A stretch of 64,000 nt of DNA from Streptomyces lunaelactis (GCF_003054555.1 NZ_CP026304.1:6076001-6140000), one strand, 5' to 3'; positions 33,770 through 43,313 are shown, counted from the first letter of the stretch. Numbers and translations: made by a program. The notes: generated from the sequence alone by a model not told the origin.

Positions 33770-35968
33770 ATGGATCGCGTGTCCGCGCTCGACGAACCTC
33801 TCAAGACCCCGCTCGGTGCCGCCACCGCGAAGGTGATGGCCGAGCATCTCGACCTGCACACGGTCGGTGATCTGCTGCACCACTACCCACGGCGGTACGA
33901 GGAGCGCGGCCAGCTCACCACACTGGCCGATCTGCCGCTGGACGAGGACGTCACCGTCGTCGCCCAGGTCGCCGACTCCCGCGTGCTGAAGTTCAACAAC
34001 GGCCGGGGCCAGCGCCTGGAGATCACCCTCACCGACGGCAGCGGCCGGCTCCAACTGGTCTTCTTCGGCAGGGGAATCCACAAGCCGCACAAGGAGCTGC
34101 CGCCGGGCAGCCGCGGGATGTTCGCCGGCAAGGTGTCCGTCTTCAACCGCAAGCTCCAGCTCGCGCACCCCACGTACGTACCGCTCGGCACGGACAGCGA
34201 CGAGGACGCTGTGGACGCCTTCGCGGGCCGGCTGATCCCCATCTATCCGGCCTGCAAGGGGCTGGAGTCCTGGAAGATCACCAAGGCCGTGGACACCGTG
34301 CTGCCCAGGGCCGTGGAAGCCGTCGACCCGCTGCCGCCCGCGCTGCGCGAGGGACGCGGATTCGCCTCGCTGCCCGAGGCGCTGCACAAGATCCACCGCC
34401 CCGAGACCAGGGCGGACATCGAGGACGCGCGGCAGCGCCTCAAGTGGGACGAGGCGTTCGTGCTCCAGGTCGCGCTCGCCCGGCGGCGGTTCGCCGACGC
34501 CGGGCTCCCGGCCGTGGCAAGGAAACCCAGGCCGGACGGCCTGCTCGACGCCTTCGACGCCAAGCTGCCCTTCACCCTCACCGACGGCCAGCAGAAGGTC
34601 ACCAGGGAGATCTTCGACGATCTGGCGGCCGAGCACCCGATGCACCGCCTCCTGCAGGGCGAGGTCGGTTCGGGGAAGACGATGGTCGCGCTGCGGGCGA
34701 TGCTCACCGTCGTCGACGCGGGCGGCCAGGCGGCCATGCTCGCGCCCACCGAAGTCCTCGCCCAGCAGCACCACCGCTCCATCACCGAGATGATGGGCGA
34801 GCTCGCCGAGTCAGGCATGCTCGGCGGCGCCGAGCACTCCACCAAGGTGGTGCTGCTGACCGGCTCCATGGGCGCGGCGGGGCGCCGGCGGGCGCTGCTC
34901 GATCTGGTGACCGGCGAGGCGGGCATCGTCATCGGTACGCACGCGCTCATCGAGGACAAGGTGCAGTTCCACGATCTCGGGGTGGTCGTCGTCGACGAGC
35001 AGCACCGCTTCGGCGTGGAGCAGCGCGACGCCCTGCGCTCCAAGGGCAAGCAGCCGCCGCATCTGCTGGTCATGACCGCCACCCCCATTCCCCGTACGGT
35101 CGCGATGACCGTCTTCGGTGACCTGGAGACCTCCGTCCTGGACCAGCTGCCGGCCGGGCGTCTGCCCATCGCCAGCCATGTCGTCCCGGCGCAGGACAAG
35201 CCTCATTTCCTCGCGCGCGCCTGGGAGCGCGTGCGCGAGGAAGTGGAGAAGGGGCACCAGGCCTATGTGGTCTGCCCCCGGATCGGCGACGGCGACGACG
35301 AGCCGAAGAAGAAGTCCGCCGAGGACACCGCGGCATCGGAAGAGGGGTCGAAGCGGCCGCCGCTCGCGGTGATCGAGATCGCCGAGCAGCTCGCCAAGGG
35401 CCCCCTGACAGGCCTGCGGATCGAGGTGCTGCACGGACGCATGCAGCCGGACGACAAGGACGACGTCATGCGCCGCTTCGCGGCGGGCGATGTGGATGTC
35501 CTGGTCGCCACCACCGTCATCGAGGTCGGCGTCAATGTCCCCAACGCCACCGCCATGGTGATCATGGACGCGGACCGGTTCGGTGTGTCCCAGCTGCACC
35601 AGCTGCGCGGCCGGGTGGGCCGTGGCTCGGCCGCCGGCCTGTGTCTGCTGGTCAGCGAGATGCCGGAGGCGAGCCCCGCGCGCGCCCGGCTGAGCGCGGT
35701 CGCCGCCACGCTCGACGGCTTCGAGCTCTCCCGTATCGACCTCGAACAGCGCCGTGAGGGCGATGTGCTCGGCCAGGCCCAGTCCGGCGTGCGCTCCTCG
35801 CTGCGGATGCTTGCCGTCATCGACGACGAGGAGGTCATCGCGGCGGCGCGCGAGGAGGCCGTGGCGATCGTCAGCGAGGACCCGGAGCTCGAGCGGCTGC
35901 CCGAGCTGCGTACGGCGCTGGACGCCCTGCTCGACACCGAGCGCGAGCAGTACCTCGACAAGGGCTGA
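33770..35968 (+). CDS. recG: ATP-dependent DNA helicase RecG
   Basis: This 732-residue RecG remodels stalled replication forks and branches. The N-terminal wedge (OB) domain is near residues 60-170. The SF2 motor follows, with Walker A GEVGSGKTMVAL, the DEQH form of the DEAH box (VVVVDEQHRFGVEQR), TATPIPRT and the motif VI region QLRGRVGRG. A short charged insertion (DDEPKKKSAEDTAASEEGSKR) lies between motifs III and IV. ATG 33770 is the chosen start, and further upstream in-frame starts lack a ribosome-binding site. The rsmD gene begins 50 bases after it. Confidence 0.96.
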   Translation: MDRVSALDEPLKTPLGAATAKVMAEHLDLHTVGDLLHHYPRRYEERGQLTTLADLPLDEDVTVVAQVADSRVLKFNNGRGQRLEITLTDGSGRLQLVFFGRGIHKPHKELPPGSRGMFAGKVSVFNRKLQLAHPTYVPLGTDSDEDAVDAFAGRLIPIYPACKGLESWKITKAVDTVLPRAVEAVDPLPPALREGRGFASLPEALHKIHRPETRADIEDARQRLKWDEAFVLQVALARRRFADAGLPAVARKPRPDGLLDAFDAKLPFTLTDGQQKVTREIFDDLAAEHPMHRLLQGEVGSGKTMVALRAMLTVVDAGGQAAMLAPTEVLAQQHHRSITEMMGELAESGMLGGAEHSTKVVLLTGSMGAAGRRRALLDLVTGEAGIVIGTHALIEDKVQFHDLGVVVVDEQHRFGVEQRDALRSKGKQPPHLLVMTATPIPRTVAMTVFGDLETSVLDQLPAGRLPIASHVVPAQDKPHFLARAWERVREEVEKGHQAYVVCPRIGDGDDEPKKKSAEDTAASEEGSKRPPLAVIEIAEQLAKGPLTGLRIEVLHGRMQPDDKDDVMRRFAAGDVDVLVATTVIEVGVNVPNATAMVIMDADRFGVSQLHQLRGRVGRGSAAGLCLLVSEMPEASPARARLSAVAATLDGFELSRIDLEQRREGDVLGQAQSGVRSSLRMLAVIDDEEVIAAAREEAVAIVSEDPELERLPELRTALDALLDTEREQYLDKG

Positions 35969-36018
35969 GAGACTGGCGGGACAGACTCCGCTCATCGAGC
36001 TCACCGAGAAGGACTGAG

Positions 36019-36603
36019 ATGACCCGCGTGATCGCCGGTGCGGCCGGCGGACGCCGCCTCGCCGTCCCGCCAGGCAACGGCACCCGCCCCACGTCCGACC
36101 GTGCTCGTGAGGGACTCTTCTCCAGCTGGGAGTCGCTCCTCGGCTCGCTCATCGGCATCCGGATCGCCGATCTGTACGCGGGCTCGGGCGCCGTCGGCCT
36201 GGAGGCGCTCTCCCGCGGCGCGTCTCACGCCCTTCTCGTCGAGGCCGACACCCGCGCCGCTCGCACCGTCCGCGAGAACGTCCGTGTGCTGGGGCTGCCC
36301 GGCGCCGAAGTCCGTACCGGCAAAGCGGAACAAATCGTGACGGGTCCGGCCCCCGAGGATCCTTACGACGTGGTGTTCCTCGACCCTCCGTACGCCGTCA
36401 CCGACGACGATCTTCGCGAGATTCTGCTCACACTCCGCACCCAGGGCTGGCTCGCGGACGATGCGCTCGCCACCGTGGAGCGCAGCACCAGGGGCGGCGA
36501 ATTCGTGTGGCCACAAGGCTTCGAGCCACTGCGGGCCCGTCGTTACGGCGAGGGCACGCTTTGGTACGGTCGCGCCGCCTCTACGTGCGAAGACGCACGA
36601 TGA
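36019..36603 (+). CDS. rsmD: 16S rRNA (guanine966-N2)-methyltransferase
   Basis: This 194-residue RsmD has the N-terminal [15 protein letters not shown] motif [19 protein letters not shown] and the catalytic DPPY ([10 protein letters not shown]). It methylates G966 of 16S rRNA in the assembling 30S subunit. The stop codon overlaps an ATG in the coaD frame. Synteny with recG and coaD is the usual actinomycete order. Confidence 0.95.
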   Translation: MTRVIAGAAGGRRLAVPPGNGTRPTSDRAREGLFSSWESLLGSLIGIRIADLYAGSGAVGLEALSRGASHALLVEADTRAARTVRENVRVLGLPGAEVRTGKAEQIVTGPAPEDPYDVVFLDPPYAVTDDDLREILLTLRTQGWLADDALATVERSTRGGEFVWPQGFEPLRARRYGEGTLWYGRAASTCEDAR

Positions 36604-36629
36604 CCGGACCGGAGAGCGAGGGACTTCAG

Positions 36630-37121
36630 TTGCGCCGCGCAGTCTGTCCGGGGTCATTCGACCCCATCACCAATGGACACCTCGACATCATTGGCCGCGC
36701 CTCCAAGCTGTACGACGTCGTACATGTGGCGGTGATGATCAATCAGTCCAAGCAGGGGCTGTTCACGGTCGAGGAGCGGATCGAGATGATCCGCGAGGTC
36801 ACCCGCGAGTACGGAAACGTGCAGGTGGAGTCCCACCACGGTCTCCTCGTCGACTTCTGCAAGCAGCGCGACATCCCGGCCATCGTCAAAGGCCTGCGCG
36901 CCGTGAGCGACTTCGACTACGAGCTGCAGATGGCCCAGATGAACAACGGCCTCTCGGGGGTCGAGACGCTGTTCGTCCCGACCAATCCCACCTACAGCTT
37001 CCTCTCCTCCAGCCTGGTCAAGGAGGTCGCCGCCTGGGGCGGTGACGTCTCCCACCTGCTGCCCCCCGTGGTGCACGCCGCTCTCACCCGGCGCCTCGCC
37101 GAGAAGCGGCTGGATCAGTGA
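36630..37121 (+). CDS. coaD: Phosphopantetheine adenylyltransferase
   Basis: This 163-residue CoaD adds AMP to 4'-phosphopantetheine in coenzyme A synthesis. Motifs are [17 protein letters not shown] with the T/HxGH site, [19 protein letters not shown] and [16 protein letters not shown]. Two starts compete. TTG 36630 follows GAGGG by 7 bases and gives the usual [12 protein letters not shown]-terminus. ATG 36600 overlaps the rsmD stop (ATGA) and would add 10 residues. I prefer the TTG. Confidence 0.95.
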   Translation: MRRAVCPGSFDPITNGHLDIIGRASKLYDVVHVAVMINQSKQGLFTVEERIEMIREVTREYGNVQVESHHGLLVDFCKQRDIPAIVKGLRAVSDFDYELQMAQMNNGLSGVETLFVPTNPTYSFLSSSLVKEVAAWGGDVSHLLPPVVHAALTRRLAEKRLDQ

Positions 37122-37219
37122 GGACCTGACAGCCCGTCACCCGGTGTCGGACGGGCGCCGACTGCCCGTACAGTCGTGGCGTCCGTCTCCAAATCAGCTG
37201 TAGAGAGTGGCGAACCACG

Positions 37220-38335
37220 GTGGACGTGCAGAAGAAGCTCGACGAGATCGTCGAGGCGGTCGGGAACGCCCGGTCCATGCCCATGTCGGCATCCTGCGTG
37301 GTCAACCGCGCCGAGCTGCTCTCCATGCTCGAAGAGGTCCGCCAGGCCCTCCCCGGCTCGCTGGCCCAGGCGCAGGAGCTGATCGGCGGCCGTGAGCAGC
37401 TGGTCGAGCAGGCCCGCCAGGAAGCCGGGCGGATCATCGAGACCGCCCACGCCGAGCGCGGCTCGCTGATCTCGGACACCCAGGTCGCCCGCCAGTCCCA
37501 GGACGAGGCCGACCGTATCCTCGCCGAGGCCCGCCGTGACGCGGAGGAGATCCGCGCGGAGGCCGACGACTACGTCGACTCCAAGCTCGCCAACTTCGAG
37601 GTCGTCCTCACCAAGACCATCGGCTCCGTCGACCGCGGCCGCGAGAAGCTGCTCGGCCGCGGCCCCGGCCTCGACGAGCAGGGGTACGCCGACGAGGACG
37701 CCCCGGAGTACACCGCGGACCCGCAGACCCTGATCCAGCGCGCCGACGAGTACGTCGACGCCAAGATCGGCGCCTTCGAGGCCGTGCTCTCCAAGACCCT
37801 TGACGCGGTCGGCCGCGGCCGGCAGAAGCTGCACGGCCGCACCACCAGTGACGCCCTCGGCGAGCACATGGCCGCCCAGGACGCCGCGGGCACCCAGCAG
37901 CACGCGAGTGACTCGGACTATCTGGCCGGTCTGGCGGAGCTGGCCGAGCCGCCGCAGCAGCAGCCGCGGGTCGAGGCTCAGCCCCAGCACCAGTACCAGC
38001 CGCAGGTCGAGCCGCAGCCCCAGATCCCGGCCCAGCAGGACCCGTACGCCTACCAGGCCCAGCAGCCGCAGGAGGTGTACGCGGCCTACCAGCAGGATCC
38101 GTACGCCGCCTACCAGCAGCAGGGCTACGAGCAGCAGTACGCCCAGCAGGACCCGTACGCGTACCAGCAGCAGGGCTACGAGCAGCCGCAGCACCAGCAG
38201 CAGGCCCAACAGCAGGCCCAACAGCAGGTCCAGCAGCAGGCCCAGCAGCAGAGCGCCGCCCTCGACGAGACCAGCCTCTTCGACACCAGCATGATCGACC
38301 TCGAACAGCTGCGCCGGTACGAGCAGGGCCGCTGA
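37220..38335 (+). CDS. DivIVA-like coiled-coil protein with Gln-rich tail
   Basis: This protein of 371 residues begins with a short DivIVA-like N-terminal segment (VQKKLDEIVEAVGNARSMPMSASCVVNRAELLSMLEEVRQALP). A long coiled coil follows to about residue 125 (QLVEQARQEAGRIIETAHAERGS, then EADRILAEARRDAEEIRAEADDYVDSKL). It then holds two similar segments of about 40 residues (YVDSKLANFEVVLTKTIGSVDRGREKL and YVDAKIGAFEAVLSKTLDAVGRGRQKL). The tail from about 250 on is low-complexity Gln/Tyr/Pro. It could be a cytoskeletal or cell-division-linked protein. Automatic annotation sometimes calls such proteins ATP synthase subunit b, which I doubt. TACAGT at 37169-37174 may be the -10 box. Confidence 0.7.
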   Translation: MDVQKKLDEIVEAVGNARSMPMSASCVVNRAELLSMLEEVRQALPGSLAQAQELIGGREQLVEQARQEAGRIIETAHAERGSLISDTQVARQSQDEADRILAEARRDAEEIRAEADDYVDSKLANFEVVLTKTIGSVDRGREKLLGRGPGLDEQGYADEDAPEYTADPQTLIQRADEYVDAKIGAFEAVLSKTLDAVGRGRQKLHGRTTSDALGEHMAAQDAAGTQQHASDSDYLAGLAELAEPPQQQPRVEAQPQHQYQPQVEPQPQIPAQQDPYAYQAQQPQEVYAAYQQDPYAAYQQQGYEQQYAQQDPYAYQQQGYEQPQHQQQAQQQAQQQVQQQAQQQSAALDETSLFDTSMIDLEQLRRYEQGR

Positions 38336-38391
38336 CCGAGCCGGTCCGGAAGCCGGCGGCAGCCCGCCGGAAGCCGCTGGCAAGGACCGGA

Positions 38392-38421
38392 TTGGGTCTA
38401 CGGCGGCCCGTCCAGTATCCT
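38392..38421 (+). promoter_or_regulatory. Promoter of the DUF177-rpmF-rnc operon
   Basis: TTGGGT (38392-38397) and TATCCT (38416-38421) are spaced by 18 bases and resemble a housekeeping promoter. Transcription would begin near 38428, which rules out the in-frame TTG at 38392 as a start codon for the next gene. Confidence 0.5.
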
Positions 38422-38517
38422 GGCTCTTCGGTCGCGTGTGGTTTCGCGATCCCGGCTGTCCGCTTCGACTCCGAATCGGGACGGCCCCTCCTCACGATCC
38501 GAAAGCAGGACAAAGCC

Positions 38518-39156
38518 CTGAAGACGCACCTCGACCAGCGCAACCCCCTCGTGTTCGACACACGCGAGCTGGGGCGGCGTCCTGGTGCGCTCCAGAAGCT
38601 GACCCGCTCGGTTTCGGCCCTCAAGGACTTCGGTATCGAAGGGGTCATCGGCGTGCCGGAGGGCGCGCCCGTGGAGCTCGGCCTCCGCCTCGAATCGGTC
38701 ATGGAAGGTGTGCTTGTCACAGGCACCGCCCGTGCGTCGGCCGAGGGGGAGTGCGTAAGGTGTCTGGAGCCGTTGCGCCTTGAGGTCGCGGCGGACTTCC
38801 AGGAGATGTTCACGTACCCCGACGCCGACGACCGGGGCCGCAGTCGCACTGCGGAACCCGTCGACGACGCCGAGGACGAGGACACGCTCTTTCTCGAGGA
38901 CGGCCTGTTCGACCTCGAGTCCGTGCTGCGTGATGCGGTGGTGCTCGCACTGCCGATGCAGCCGGTGTGCCGGGAGACCTGTGCCGGCCTGTGTTCCGAA
39001 TGCGGAATCAGGCTGGACGAGAACCCGGACCACCACCATGACGCCGTCGACATTCGTTGGGCGGCACTGCAGGGACTCGCCGGAACCGTCAAGGACGGCG
39101 AGAAGGACAACATGGGCGGCGCCGAAGCGGGCGTCGACGAGAAGCAGGAGAAGTAG
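38518..39156 (+). CDS. DUF177 (YceD-like) protein
   Basis: This protein of about 212 residues is of the DUF177/YceD family, which is nearly always next to rpmF and is thought to act in 23S rRNA or large-subunit assembly. Core motifs are [28 protein letters not shown] and the zinc-like [13 protein letters not shown]. No ATG or GTG stands at the family start. The CTG at 38518 lies 7 bases after GCAGGA (38505-38510) and gives [14 protein letters not shown], which matches the family N-terminus. GTG 38551 would cut off 11 residues. The rpmF gene begins 2 bases after the stop. Confidence 0.82.
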   Translation: MKTHLDQRNPLVFDTRELGRRPGALQKLTRSVSALKDFGIEGVIGVPEGAPVELGLRLESVMEGVLVTGTARASAEGECVRCLEPLRLEVAADFQEMFTYPDADDRGRSRTAEPVDDAEDEDTLFLEDGLFDLESVLRDAVVLALPMQPVCRETCAGLCSECGIRLDENPDHHHDAVDIRWAALQGLAGTVKDGEKDNMGGAEAGVDEKQEK

Positions 39157-39158
39157 CC

Positions 39159-39332
39159 GTGGCTGTTCCGAAGCGGAAGATGTCGCGCAGCAACACGCGC
39201 CACCGCCGGTCGCAGTGGAAGGCTGCGGTCCCCACCCTGGTTTCGTGTGAGCGTTGCCAGGAGCCGAAGCAGCAGCACATCGCGTGCCCGAGCTGCGGCA
39301 CCTACAACAAGCGCCAGGTCCTCGAGGTCTGA
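39159..39332 (+). CDS. rpmF: 50S ribosomal protein L32
   Basis: This 57-residue L32 has the family start [21 protein letters not shown] and a zinc ribbon with two CxxC pairs (CERC and CPSC). GTG 39159 lies 2 bases after the DUF177 stop, with GCAGGAG upstream. The operon order DUF177-rpmF-rnc is standard. Confidence 0.96.
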   Translation: MAVPKRKMSRSNTRHRRSQWKAAVPTLVSCERCQEPKQQHIACPSCGTYNKRQVLEV

Positions 39333-39351
39333 GCGGCTGGTGAGAGGCACG

Positions 39352-40269
39352 ATGTCTGAGCTGTCCAATGCCAAGAAGCAGGCGGACAACGTCAACGCAG
39401 CCTCGTCCCACACGCTTCTGGAAGGGCGGCTCGGGTATCACCTCGAGTCCGCCCTTCTGGTGCGTGCGCTGACCCACCGTTCGTACGCGTACGAGAACGG
39501 CGGTCTGCCCACCAATGAGCGGCTCGAATTCCTCGGGGATTCGGTGCTCGGTCTGGTGGTCACCGACACGCTGTACCGAACCCACCCCGACCTGCCCGAA
39601 GGCCAACTGGCCAAGTTGCGGGCCGCGGTGGTCAATTCGCGTGCGCTGGCGGAGGTCAGTCGTGGTCTCGAACTCGGTCTCTTCATCCGGCTCGGCCGGG
39701 GTGAAGAGGGCACGGGAGGCCGGGACAAGGCGTCCATCCTCGCCGACACCCTTGAAGCGGTGATCGGCGCCGTCTATCTCGACCAGGGCCTCGAAGCGGC
39801 CTCGGAGCTGGTGCACCGGCTCTTCGACCCGCTCATCGAGAAGTCCTCGAACCTCGGCGCCGGCCTGGACTGGAAGACCAGCCTCCAGGAGCTGACCGCT
39901 GCCGAGGGGCTCGGAGTCCCGGAATATCTCGTCACCGAGACGGGCCCGGACCACGAGAAGACCTTCACTGCTGCCGCCCGCGTCGGTGGTGTCTCGTACG
40001 GCACCGGCACCGGCCGCAGCAAGAAGGAAGCGGAGCAGCAGGCGGCGGAGTCCGCGTGGCGGGAGATCCGTGCCGCCGCGGACGAGCGGGTGGCCGCGGA
40101 GAAGGTCGCCGCGGAGAACGCCGCCGTCGAGGCGGTCACCACCGCGAAGGCCGCCGCTGATGCGGCGACCGCCGCGGAGGTCGCGGAGACCGCCCCATCC
40201 GACGCATCCGACGAAGAGGCCGCCGACGCCTCTTCGGCCTCGGAGCCCGCGGACAGGGCCTCGGCCTGA
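39352..40269 (+). CDS. rnc: Ribonuclease III (AbsB)
   Basis: This 305-residue RNase III cuts double-stranded RNA in rRNA and mRNA maturation. The catalytic signature is [12 protein letters not shown], with the second acidic cluster at [15 protein letters not shown]. The dsRNA-binding domain starts at [18 protein letters not shown]-terminal tail of about 70 residues is made almost wholly of Ala, Glu, Ser and Val and is probably disordered. In S. coelicolor this gene is absB, a global regulator of antibiotic production. ATG 39352 is 19 bases after rpmF. Confidence 0.95.
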   Translation: MSELSNAKKQADNVNAASSHTLLEGRLGYHLESALLVRALTHRSYAYENGGLPTNERLEFLGDSVLGLVVTDTLYRTHPDLPEGQLAKLRAAVVNSRALAEVSRGLELGLFIRLGRGEEGTGGRDKASILADTLEAVIGAVYLDQGLEAASELVHRLFDPLIEKSSNLGAGLDWKTSLQELTAAEGLGVPEYLVTETGPDHEKTFTAAARVGGVSYGTGTGRSKKEAEQQAAESAWREIRAAADERVAAEKVAAENAAVEAVTTAKAAADAATAAEVAETAPSDASDEEAADASSASEPADRASA

Positions 40270-40290
40270 GTCCACGCTTCCGTTTCCGAC

Positions 40291-40326
40291 CGTGAGGCCC
40301 CCGCTCCCCGGAGCGGGGGCCTCACG
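40291..40326 (+). terminator. rnc operon terminator
   Basis: A perfect 16-bp stem (40291-40306 with 40311-40326) with loop CCCG starts 21 bases after the rnc stop. Confidence 0.85.
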
Positions 40327-40388
40327 GCTGTCAGCGCCGGGCGGAGCGGTACGCTGCGGGCGTCAGCGCTTAGTTCTGAAGGAGCCCC

Positions 40389-41249
40389 GTGCCCGAGCTG
40401 CCCGAGGTCGAAGTCGTACGTCGCGGACTCCAGCGCTGGGTCAGCGGGCGCACGATCGCCGAGGTGCAGGTCCTGCACCCGCGTGCGGTCCGCCGGCACC
40501 TCCCGGGCGGCGACGACTTCGCGGCACGTCTCAAGGGCCACAGCGTCGGTATAGCCCGCCGTCGCGGCAAGTACCTCTGGCTGCCCCTCGCGGACACGGA
40601 CGCCTCGATCCTCGGCCACCTCGGTATGAGCGGCCAGCTCCTCGTACAGCCCGAAGACGCTCCCGACGAGAAGCATCTGCGTATCCGCATCCGCTTCGAC
40701 GACACCCTCGGCACGGAGCTGCGCTTCGTCGACCAGCGGACCTTCGGCGGGCTTTCGCTGCACGACAACACCCCCGAGGGGCTCCCCGACGTCATCGCGC
40801 ACATCGCCCGCGACCCGATCGACCCGGCCTTCGACGACGCGGCCTTCCACACCGCGCTGCGTCTGCGCCGTACGACCGTCAAGCGCGCACTGCTCGACCA
40901 GTCGCTGATCAGCGGTGTCGGGAACATCTATGCGGACGAGGCGCTCTGGCGGGCGAAGCTCCACTACGAGCGCCCCACGGCGAGCCTCACGCGCCTCCGC
41001 TCGGTCGAGCTGCTCGGCCATGTACGGGACGTGATGGTCGCGGCTCTGGCTGTCGGCGGCACCAGCTTCGACAGCCTGTATGTGAACGTGAACGGCGAAT
41101 CAGGCTATTTCGAGCGGTCGTTGGACGCGTACGGCCGTGAGGGCGAGCCGTGCCGACGGTGCGGCACTCCGATGCGCCGCCGCCCCTGGATGAACCGCTC
41201 CAGCTACTTCTGTCCGCGCTGTCAGCGGCCGCCGCGCGCCTCGTCGTAA
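40389..41249 (+). CDS. mutM: Formamidopyrimidine-DNA glycosylase (Fpg)
   Basis: This 286-residue Fpg/MutM removes oxidised purines such as 8-oxoguanine. The N-terminal [14 protein letters not shown] carries catalytic Pro2 and Glu3, RRGKYLWL the conserved Lys. The helix-two-turn-helix region [16 protein letters not shown] is present. The C-terminal zinc finger is CRRC...CPRC. GTG 40389 follows GAAGGAG. A possible -10 box TACGCT lies about 38 bases upstream. Its end overlaps the HxlR gene on the other strand by 28 bases. Confidence 0.95.
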   Translation: MPELPEVEVVRRGLQRWVSGRTIAEVQVLHPRAVRRHLPGGDDFAARLKGHSVGIARRRGKYLWLPLADTDASILGHLGMSGQLLVQPEDAPDEKHLRIRIRFDDTLGTELRFVDQRTFGGLSLHDNTPEGLPDVIAHIARDPIDPAFDDAAFHTALRLRRTTVKRALLDQSLISGVGNIYADEALWRAKLHYERPTASLTRLRSVELLGHVRDVMVAALAVGGTSFDSLYVNVNGESGYFERSLDAYGREGEPCRRCGTPMRRRPWMNRSSYFCPRCQRPPRASS

Positions 41250-41638
41250 CTCTCGCGCGCCGCCAGCACCTCGGGCATCTGCCCCTCCACGAAGTGGATG
41301 AGGGTCAGGAGCCGCTCGGAGACCTGACGTCCCAGCGCGGTGAGTTCGTAGTCGACCCGCGGGGGGTTGGTCGGCTGCGCGTCCCGTCGTACGAGACCGT
41401 CGCGCTCCAGCGCGTGCAGCGTCTGGGACAGCATCTTCTCGCTCACGCCGTCGACCCGGCGCCGCAGCTCGTTGAAGCGCAAGGTGCCTTCGTTCAGCGC
41501 TCCGAGGGTGAGGCTGCCCCAGCGGCCGGTGACGTCCTCCAGGGTGCCGCGCGACGGGCACTGGCGGGAAAACACGTCAAAGGCGAGGTCGTCGTCCGGA
41601 CAGCCTCCGCTGCTCACTTCCAGGGCACTGGTCTCCAT
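41222..41638 (-). CDS. HxlR-family transcriptional regulator
   Basis: This 138-residue winged-helix regulator has a Cys near the N-terminus ([29 protein letters not shown]) that may sense redox state or aldehydes, as in other HxlR/YodB proteins. The recognition region is [35 protein letters not shown] 41638 lies 12 bases after GGAGGT. ATG 41650 directly abuts it and is less likely. It is divergent from a flavodoxin-like reductase gene and probably controls it. Confidence 0.88.
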   Translation of the reverse strand: METSALEVSSGGCPDDDLAFDVFSRQCPSRGTLEDVTGRWGSLTLGALNEGTLRFNELRRRVDGVSEKMLSQTLHALERDGLVRRDAQPTNPPRVDYELTALGRQVSERLLTLIHFVEGQMPEVLAARESYDEARGGR

Positions 41639-41660
41639 AACAGCAACCATACCTCCACGC

Positions 41661-41700
41661 AGCGCTAACTCACGGGTTGCGCTCTCTAAAAGTTAGTGCT
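41661..41700. promoter_or_regulatory. Candidate HxlR operator
   Basis: AGCGCTAACT (41661-41670) and AGTTAGTGCT (41691-41700) are inverted repeats with one mismatch and a 20-base spacer. They lie in the 109-base divergent region between the regulator and the reductase genes. Confidence 0.5.
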
Positions 41701-41747
41701 TTTCTTGGGGCACCACGCCGAGCCCATCGCCCTTGAGGAGCCCTACC

Positions 41748-42338
41748 GTGACCACCCCTGTTGTCTCGATCGCCTACCACTCCGGCTACGGCCACACCGC
41801 CGTCATCGCCGAGGCCGTCCGTGAGGGAGCGGCCGCCACCGGCGCCACCGTCCACCTGATCAACGTCGACGAGATCGACGACGCCCAGTGGGAGCTGCTG
41901 GACGGGTCCGACGCCATCGTCTTCGGGTCGCCGACCTACATGGGCACCGCCTCCGGCGCCTTCCACCAGTTCGCCGAGGACACCTCCAAGCGCTGGTTCA
42001 CCGACACCTGGCGGAACAAGCTGGCGGCCGGCTTCTCCAACTCAGGCTCCAAGAGCGGCGACAAGCTGCACACCCTGCAGTTCTTCGCCACGCTCGCCGC
42101 TCAGCACGGCATGCACTGGGTGAACCTCGGGCTCAAGCCCGGCTGGAATACCTCCGAGGGCTCCGAGCACGACCTCAACCGCCTGGGCTTCTTCTCCGGT
42201 GCTGCGGCCCAGACGAACGCCGACGAGGGTCCGGAGGGCGTGCACAAGGCCGACATCGCGACCGCCGAGCACCTCGGCCGCCGGGTGGCGGAGACCGCGC
42301 GCACGTTCATCGCGGGCCGGGCGGCCGTCGCCGCCTGA
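41748..42338 (+). CDS. Flavodoxin-like NAD(P)H:quinone oxidoreductase (WrbA-like)
   Basis: This 196-residue flavodoxin-fold protein has an FMN phosphate loop (YHSGYGHTAVIAEAV), the FGSPTYMGTASGAFHQF segment and a GWNTSEGSEHDLNRLGFFSG stretch near the isoalloxazine side. It probably reduces quinones by two electrons in defence against electrophiles. GTG 41748 follows GAGGAG (41735-41740) by 7 bases. The divergent HxlR gene supports inducible control by quinone or oxidative stress. Confidence 0.87.
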   Translation: MTTPVVSIAYHSGYGHTAVIAEAVREGAAATGATVHLINVDEIDDAQWELLDGSDAIVFGSPTYMGTASGAFHQFAEDTSKRWFTDTWRNKLAAGFSNSGSKSGDKLHTLQFFATLAAQHGMHWVNLGLKPGWNTSEGSEHDLNRLGFFSGAAAQTNADEGPEGVHKADIATAEHLGRRVAETARTFIAGRAAVAA

Positions 42339-42363
42339 GGCGTCACGCCTGAAGAGTCATGAA

Positions 42364-42397
42364 GATGGGCCCCGTCACCGAGGTGACGGGGCCCATC
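42364..42397. terminator. Bidirectional terminator
   Basis: A perfect 16-bp stem (42364-42379 with 42382-42397) lies between the convergent reductase and CAP genes. Confidence 0.85.
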
Positions 42398-42416
42398 TCT
42401 GTGTACGTGCGACCGG

Positions 42417-43313
42417 CTAGAAGCCGAAGTCCTGCGTCCACCAGGGGCCGCCGGCACCCAGGTGCACACCGACGCCCAGCGTCTTGTAGTCGCAGTTCAG
42501 AATGTTCGCGCGGTGACCGTCGCTGTTCATCCAGGAGGTCATCACCGCAGCCGCGTCGGCCTGACCGCGAGCGATGTTCTCGCCGCCGAGACCCTTCACG
42601 CCCACCTGGTCGGCGCGGTCCCAGGGGGTGTCCCCTTCCGGGTCGGTGTGGTCGAAGAACCCACGCGCAGCCATGTCGTCGCTGAAGTCACCGGCCAGCG
42701 CCGCAAGCGAGGCATTGGCCCGCACGGGACTGCACCCCACCTTCGCGCGCTCCTCGTTGACCAGGCTGAGCACCGCGGCCTCGGCGGCCGCCGCACCCGA
42801 GACGACGGGCGCCTTGGGCCGCGTGGCCGAGCGGTCGGACGCACGCGACTCCGTACGGGCCGGGGCCGCGCTCTCCTTCTTCTTCTCCTTCTGCGCCTCC
42901 GGGGCCTTCGTCTGCTTGGAAGGCGTCGCCGACGGCTTGGCCGGCGTGGGGGAGGGGGAGGGGGTCTTGGACGGAGCCTGCGGGCGCGGGGCGCTCTGGC
43001 TCGTGGAGGCCGAGGCCCCGTTCGTCGGCTCGGTGCTCGCGTCGCCCTGCGTCTGGAGCTTCGCGGAGCCTTCGGTGCGCACCTGCCCGGCGGAGTCGCC
43101 GCCTATGACGGAGAACTTGTCACCGCCCGGCAGCAGGCCGGTCGTGACAGCCACGGCACCTACCGCCATGGCTGCGGAGGCGCCGAGCAGTCCGGTGCGT
43201 ACGGGTACACGACCCCGCTTCTTCCGGCGTGCACCACCCCGGTGCCGGCCTGTCGAACCGTCCGCGTAATCTGCTGCGGCGGGTTCGGCGGCGGAGCGTC
43301 GGTGGCGTCCCAT
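42417..43313 (-). CDS. Membrane-anchored or secreted CAP-domain (SCP-like) protein
   Basis: This 298-residue protein begins with a basic N-tail and a single membrane segment (TGLLGASAAMAVGAVAVTTGLLPG). A Ser/Thr/Pro/Lys-rich linker of about 100 residues follows. The CAP domain is at about 170-298 (AAVLSLVNEERAKVGCSPVRANASLAALAGDFSDDMAARGFFDHTDPEG, GENIARGQ, WMNSDGHRANILNCDYKTLGVGV). The His, Glu and His of the CAP cavity are present. ATG 43313 follows AGGAAGG by 7 bases. The role outside the cell is unknown. Confidence 0.88.
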   Translation of the reverse strand: MGRHRRSAAEPAAADYADGSTGRHRGGARRKKRGRVPVRTGLLGASAAMAVGAVAVTTGLLPGGDKFSVIGGDSAGQVRTEGSAKLQTQGDASTEPTNGASASTSQSAPRPQAPSKTPSPSPTPAKPSATPSKQTKAPEAQKEKKKESAAPARTESRASDRSATRPKAPVVSGAAAAEAAVLSLVNEERAKVGCSPVRANASLAALAGDFSDDMAARGFFDHTDPEGDTPWDRADQVGVKGLGGENIARGQADAAAVMTSWMNSDGHRANILNCDYKTLGVGVHLGAGGPWWTQDFGF

